DNA from: Moraxella equi
GTDB taxonomy: Bacteria > Pseudomonadota > Gammaproteobacteria > Pseudomonadales > Moraxellaceae
Length of the DNA: 9,411 nucleotides
Direction: 5' to 3'
Assembly: GCF_002027555.1 (NCBI RefSeq)
Contig: NZ_MXAP01000014.1
Coordinates: 1-9,411 of the forward strand
The notes under the pieces were generated by a model. That model was not told where the DNA came from, ran no database searches, and worked only from the letters and a program-made list of their open reading frames with translations. This document shows, in pieces, positions 7,636-9,411 of the stretch. Numbering within the stretch: position 1 is the stretch's first letter; every line of letters starts with the position of its first letter. The translations under genes and the position numbers were made by a program.

Positions 7636-7665
7636 TTTTTCATAAATTACCCTGATTTAAATCCA

Positions 7666-7690
7666 CCCAAAAGCATTTAATGCCTTTGGG
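7666..7690 (-). terminator. Hairpin between gcvT and the secreted-protein gene
   Basis: Arms 7666-7676 and 7680-7690 form an 11-bp stem on the minus strand (CCCAAAGGCAU / AUGCUUUUGGG, one G-U wobble) with a 3-nt loop. The wobble would be an A-C mismatch on the plus strand, so it suits minus-strand RNA. It lies 14 nt past the gcvT stop and is followed by UGGAUUUAAAUC, which lacks a proper U-run. It is therefore more likely a partial terminator or an mRNA-stabilising stem that lets some transcription through to gcvH. Confidence 0.45.
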
Positions 7691-7704
7691 GGAATTATTA
7701 TTTT

Positions 7705-8805
7705 TTAATCAAACTGCTTTTTACCATTTCTCACAAATGGCAATTTAAGCACGCGTACTTCCACTTCTTTGCCACGCATGATCACTTTGGCGGCATCGCC
7801 TGTAAAGTCAGCAGGCACACGAGCAATGGCGATTGATTGGTTAAGGCTTGGCGAGAATACACCACTTGTGGTAATGCCGTTGCCGTTGTCGGTAACCACT
7901 TCCATGCCTGCACGCATTACGCCTTTTTCTTCCAAAAGTAGTCCGACTTGTTTGGCTTTAACGCCTGCCGATTTTAACGCCACAAGTGCCGATTTGCCAA
8001 TAAAATCACGGGCATCGTTCTTTAAATCCACCGTCCAGCCCATCCCTGCTTCTAGTGGGCTGACATCGTCGGTCATATCGTTGCCGTATAGGTTCATACC
8101 TGCTTCCATTCTCAGGGTGTCTCTTGCCCCAAGACCGCACGGCTGTACACCTGCTTTGGCTAAGTCATTGAAAAACTGTACCGCTTCCTCTCTTGGCATT
8201 ACCACTTCCACACCATCTTCACCTGTGTAGCCTGTGCGAGCCACAAACCAGTCGCCCCCCAAATCCACCCCAACAAACGGTTTTAGGGCGTTTACTTTTT
8301 CCGCCCATTCAGGTTTGACGGTCAGCATTTTTTCAACCGCTTTTGGACCTTGTACAGCAAGCATTGCCAGTTCATAACGGGGGGTAAGGGTTACACCAAA
8401 TTCCGCCCCAACTTTGGCAAAATGAGCGGTATCTTTTTCACGGGTTGCCCCGTTTGAGACGATACGATAAGCGGTCTCGTCTTCATTCATACGATAGACG
8501 ATTAAATCATCAATCACACCACCTTGTTCGTTTAGCATTCCAGAATACAAGGCTTTGCCGACAAAGCCAAGTTTGGCGACATCGTTGGCGAGTAGTTTTT
8601 GAAAAAAGGCTTTTGCGTTGTCGCCTGTTACATCAGTAACGAGCATATGCGAGACATCAAACATACCAGCGTCCGTGCGAACGGCTTCGTGTTCGGCGAT
8701 TTGTGAGCCATAATTGACAGGGAGTTCCCAACCGCCAAAATCCACAAGTTTGCCATTATGGGCGGTGTGAGCGTCAAATAGGGGGGTGCGTTGTAGGTCA
8801 GACAT
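7705..8805 (-). CDS. gcvT: Aminomethyltransferase, T protein of the glycine cleavage system
   Basis: The 366-residue protein matches the usual GcvT length. Visible family blocks are the N-terminal [28 protein letters not shown] (48-54), [11 protein letters not shown] (95-105, with the catalytic Asp being D100), a central [10 protein letters not shown], and [14 protein letters not shown]. It transfers the methylene group from aminomethyl-H-protein to tetrahydrofolate, releasing ammonia, in the cytoplasm. The start at 8805 is supported by AAGGA with 7 nt spacing (8813-8817). It is the first gene after a tandem glycine riboswitch, which by family precedent controls it. The order gcvT - two exported proteins - gcvH differs from the compact gcvTHP arrangement. 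No broken motif was seen. Confidence 0.97.
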   Translation of the reverse strand: MSDLQRTPLFDAHTAHNGKLVDFGGWELPVNYGSQIAEHEAVRTDAGMFDVSHMLVTDVTGDNAKAFFQKLLANDVAKLGFVGKALYSGMLNEQGGVIDDLIVYRMNEDETAYRIVSNGATREKDTAHFAKVGAEFGVTLTPRYELAMLAVQGPKAVEKMLTVKPEWAEKVNALKPFVGVDLGGDWFVARTGYTGEDGVEVVMPREEAVQFFNDLAKAGVQPCGLGARDTLRMEAGMNLYGNDMTDDVSPLEAGMGWTVDLKNDARDFIGKSALVALKSAGVKAKQVGLLLEEKGVMRAGMEVVTDNGNGITTSGVFSPSLNQSIAIARVPADFTGDAAKVIMRGKEVEVRVLKLPFVRNGKKQFD

Positions 8806-8834
8806 AGTTATTCCTTAAAAGTGCATAAAAATCA

Positions 8835-8937
8835 ATCGTCTGCCAAATTTAAGCCATTACTGCGTTAAACTCGCTCGTAGTATTGCTTATACAACTTCGC
8901 TCGTTTGCCTTGTACTGGCTTAAATTTGTTTGACGAT
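8835..8937. repeat. Long imperfect palindrome, likely dispersed repeat, in the gcvT leader
   Basis: Arms 8835-8856 and 8916-8937 are reverse complements at 19 of 22 positions: GACGAT ends, a perfect TGGCTTAAATTT block and three mismatches between them. The 59-bp interior contains two direct copies of ACGAGCGA on the minus strand (about 8900 and 8877), separated by a GTATAAGCAATAC motif. The composition and closed-palindrome design suggest a MITE-like repeat. It occupies the space between the riboswitch and the gcvT ribosome binding site. In the minus-strand RNA the arms would fold into a long stem followed by UGAUUUUUAUG, so it could also act as a terminator. Only one copy is present in the window, so repeat status is inferred. 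Confidence 0.6.
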
Positions 8938-8966
8938 AAAAACTGTTCTGCCAAAAACTATGGCAA
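8938..8966 (-). terminator. Weak hairpin plus U-run after aptamer 2, candidate expression platform
   Basis: On the minus strand UGCCA (8961-8965) and UGGCA (8949-8953) form a 5-bp stem with a 7-nt loop, extendable by one or two weak pairs. GAACAG and five U (8938-8942) follow. It comes 15 nt after aptamer 2, where an expression platform is expected. The stem is short and the U-run is offset by 6 nt, so it is only a candidate. The long palindrome immediately downstream is the alternative. Confidence 0.3.
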
Positions 8967-8980
8967 TTTTTAAGCACCCT

Positions 8981-9238
8981 ATCTGTCCTGTTACCTGAGA
9001 TTTTCAATGGCTAAGATATTGACATTTAACCATTTTCTTCCCTTCGGTAGGCATGACCTGCCTTCTCCAGACTTTGTGATAACTCTACAACCTTTTGAAT
9101 TATCTAAATTTTTCAGTCCTTTTACCTGAGCGATTGTAGGGGTAATTTACGCCTTCGGTGTTTTTTTGCTCAATATTTTAAATATCATCGCTCGGTTTTA
9201 ATAAAAACCAACCTTGCAAAAAAATCTCTCCTGAAAAA
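8981..9238 (-). promoter_or_regulatory. Tandem glycine riboswitch upstream of gcvT
   Basis: Two glycine aptamers occur in a row on the minus strand. Aptamer 1 (about 9238-9109) has an 8-bp P1 (UUUUUCAG 9231-9238 with CUGAAAAA 9109-9116), then GAGAGA, a 9-bp P2 (9216-9224 with 9161-9169), CACCGAAGG, and CUCAGGUAAAAGGACUG. Aptamer 2 (about 9072-8981) has GUCUGGAGAAGG, a short P2 (AGGCA/UGCCU), UACCGAAGGG, a long P3 (AAUGGUUAA with UUAGCCAUU), and CUCAGGUAACAGGACAGAU. These CCGAAGG and CUCAGGUAA..GGACAGA strings are the conserved glycine-binding core. The P2 loop of aptamer 1 carries a 46-nt insert, and the linker (about 9073-9108) is long with its own GAUAA/UUAUC stem. The switch sits in a 5' UTR of about 435 nt before gcvT. 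In known systems glycine binding turns on gcv expression. Confidence 0.95.
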
Positions 9239-9245
9239 CACCCCT

Positions 9246-9274
9246 ATTATGAAAAAAAATGCTACAATTTACAA
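9246..9274 (-). promoter_or_regulatory. Promoter for the gcv transcript
   Basis: CATAAT (9246-9251) is a 5-of-6 match to the -10 box. It is preceded, at exactly 17 bp, by TTGTAA (9269-9274), 4 of 6 to the -35 consensus. The predicted start of transcription, about 9239-9241, falls directly before P1 of the first riboswitch aptamer (9238), which fits well. Confidence 0.7.
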
Positions 9275-9309
9275 GCAAAATTTGCAAATTTTATAAAATA
9301 ATTTGTAAA

Positions 9310-9411
9310 ATGAAGGGCGTGTTGAACATTGATAGCATTTTTATTAAATGTGATAAGTTTGATAACTTCAACCAATTTTTGCATGAAAAAATGGCTAAAT
9401 CTTGTTTTTCA
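9310..9411 (+). CDS. Partial ORF, divergent from gcv, unrecognised
   Basis: From the ATG at 9310 a frame stays open for 34 codons to the window edge, starting MKGVLNIDSIFIKCDKFDN. It is divergent from the gcv transcript, which fits a gene start in an intergenic region. There is no clear Shine-Dalgarno sequence (TTTGTAAA precedes the ATG). A short N-terminal piece like this could belong to a transposase or an accessory gene, but I cannot assign it. The opposite strand also has an AT-rich open stretch, so coding status is uncertain. Confidence 0.4.
   Translation, partial: MKGVLNIDSIFIKCDKFDNFNQFLHEKMAKSCFS

Noticed and set aside
8806..9240. Small protein gene in the gcvT leader
   Set aside because: The stretch is accounted for by the tandem glycine riboswitch and the palindromic element, and I recognised no coding sequence in it.
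9310..9411. Start of an insertion-sequence transposase
   Set aside because: Only 34 residues are visible, with no catalytic motif, no confident terminal inverted repeat and no target duplication. Reported only as an unrecognised partial ORF.

Overview
The window reads like a chromosomal segment of a Moraxella-type gammaproteobacterium. The basis is the style of the GcvP, GcvT, GcvH and Sat proteins, the moderately low GC of the core genes and the very AT-rich accessory genes. Species cannot be fixed from the sequence alone. All well-supported genes lie on the minus strand, so transcription runs from high to low coordinates.

Layout in transcription order: (1) 9310-9411 (+), the start of a divergent, unrecognised ORF cut by the window edge. 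(2) A promoter near 9246-9274 (-), then a tandem glycine riboswitch at about 8981-9238, then a roughly 100-bp imperfect palindrome at 8835-8937 that looks like a dispersed repeat. (3) gcvT (7705-8805). (4) A small secreted protein of unknown function (7183-7643) whose start is disturbed in an A-tract. (5) A secreted DUF1775/YcnI-like, probably copper-binding protein (6696-7148). (6) gcvH (6286-6666). (7) A frameshifted SMI1/KNR4-like (SUKH) immunity-type gene (5562-6153), bracketed by two directly oriented copies of a palindromic repeat. (8) gcvP (2524-5391) with a good intrinsic terminator at 2453-2476. (9) An AT-rich orphan gene (1710-2408). (10) A membrane-anchored pilin-like domain protein (1155-1655) with its own strong promoter. 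(11) The first 347 codons of sat (ATP sulfurylase, 1-1042), which runs off the left edge.

Functionally, GcvT, GcvH and GcvP are the T, H and P proteins of the glycine cleavage system. P decarboxylates glycine onto the lipoyl arm of H, and T releases ammonia and passes the one-carbon unit to tetrahydrofolate. The riboswitch ties expression of the cluster to glycine. The usual compact gcvTHP block is here opened up in two places, by two exported proteins between gcvT and gcvH and by a repeat-flanked immunity-like gene between gcvH and gcvP. Short spacing from gcvT through gcvH (29 to about 70 bp) suggests one transcript, while gcvP is separated by repeats and may depend partly on its own signals.

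The less ordinary points are: a large structured insert in P2 of the first riboswitch aptamer that could pair with the conserved 3' core; a repeat lodged between riboswitch and gcvT; two A-tract frame disruptions; a shared TTAACCC(C)AACCC motif just upstream of the ribosome binding sites of three genes (DUF1775, gcvH, gcvP); and a pilin-type globular domain lacking a prepilin leader.
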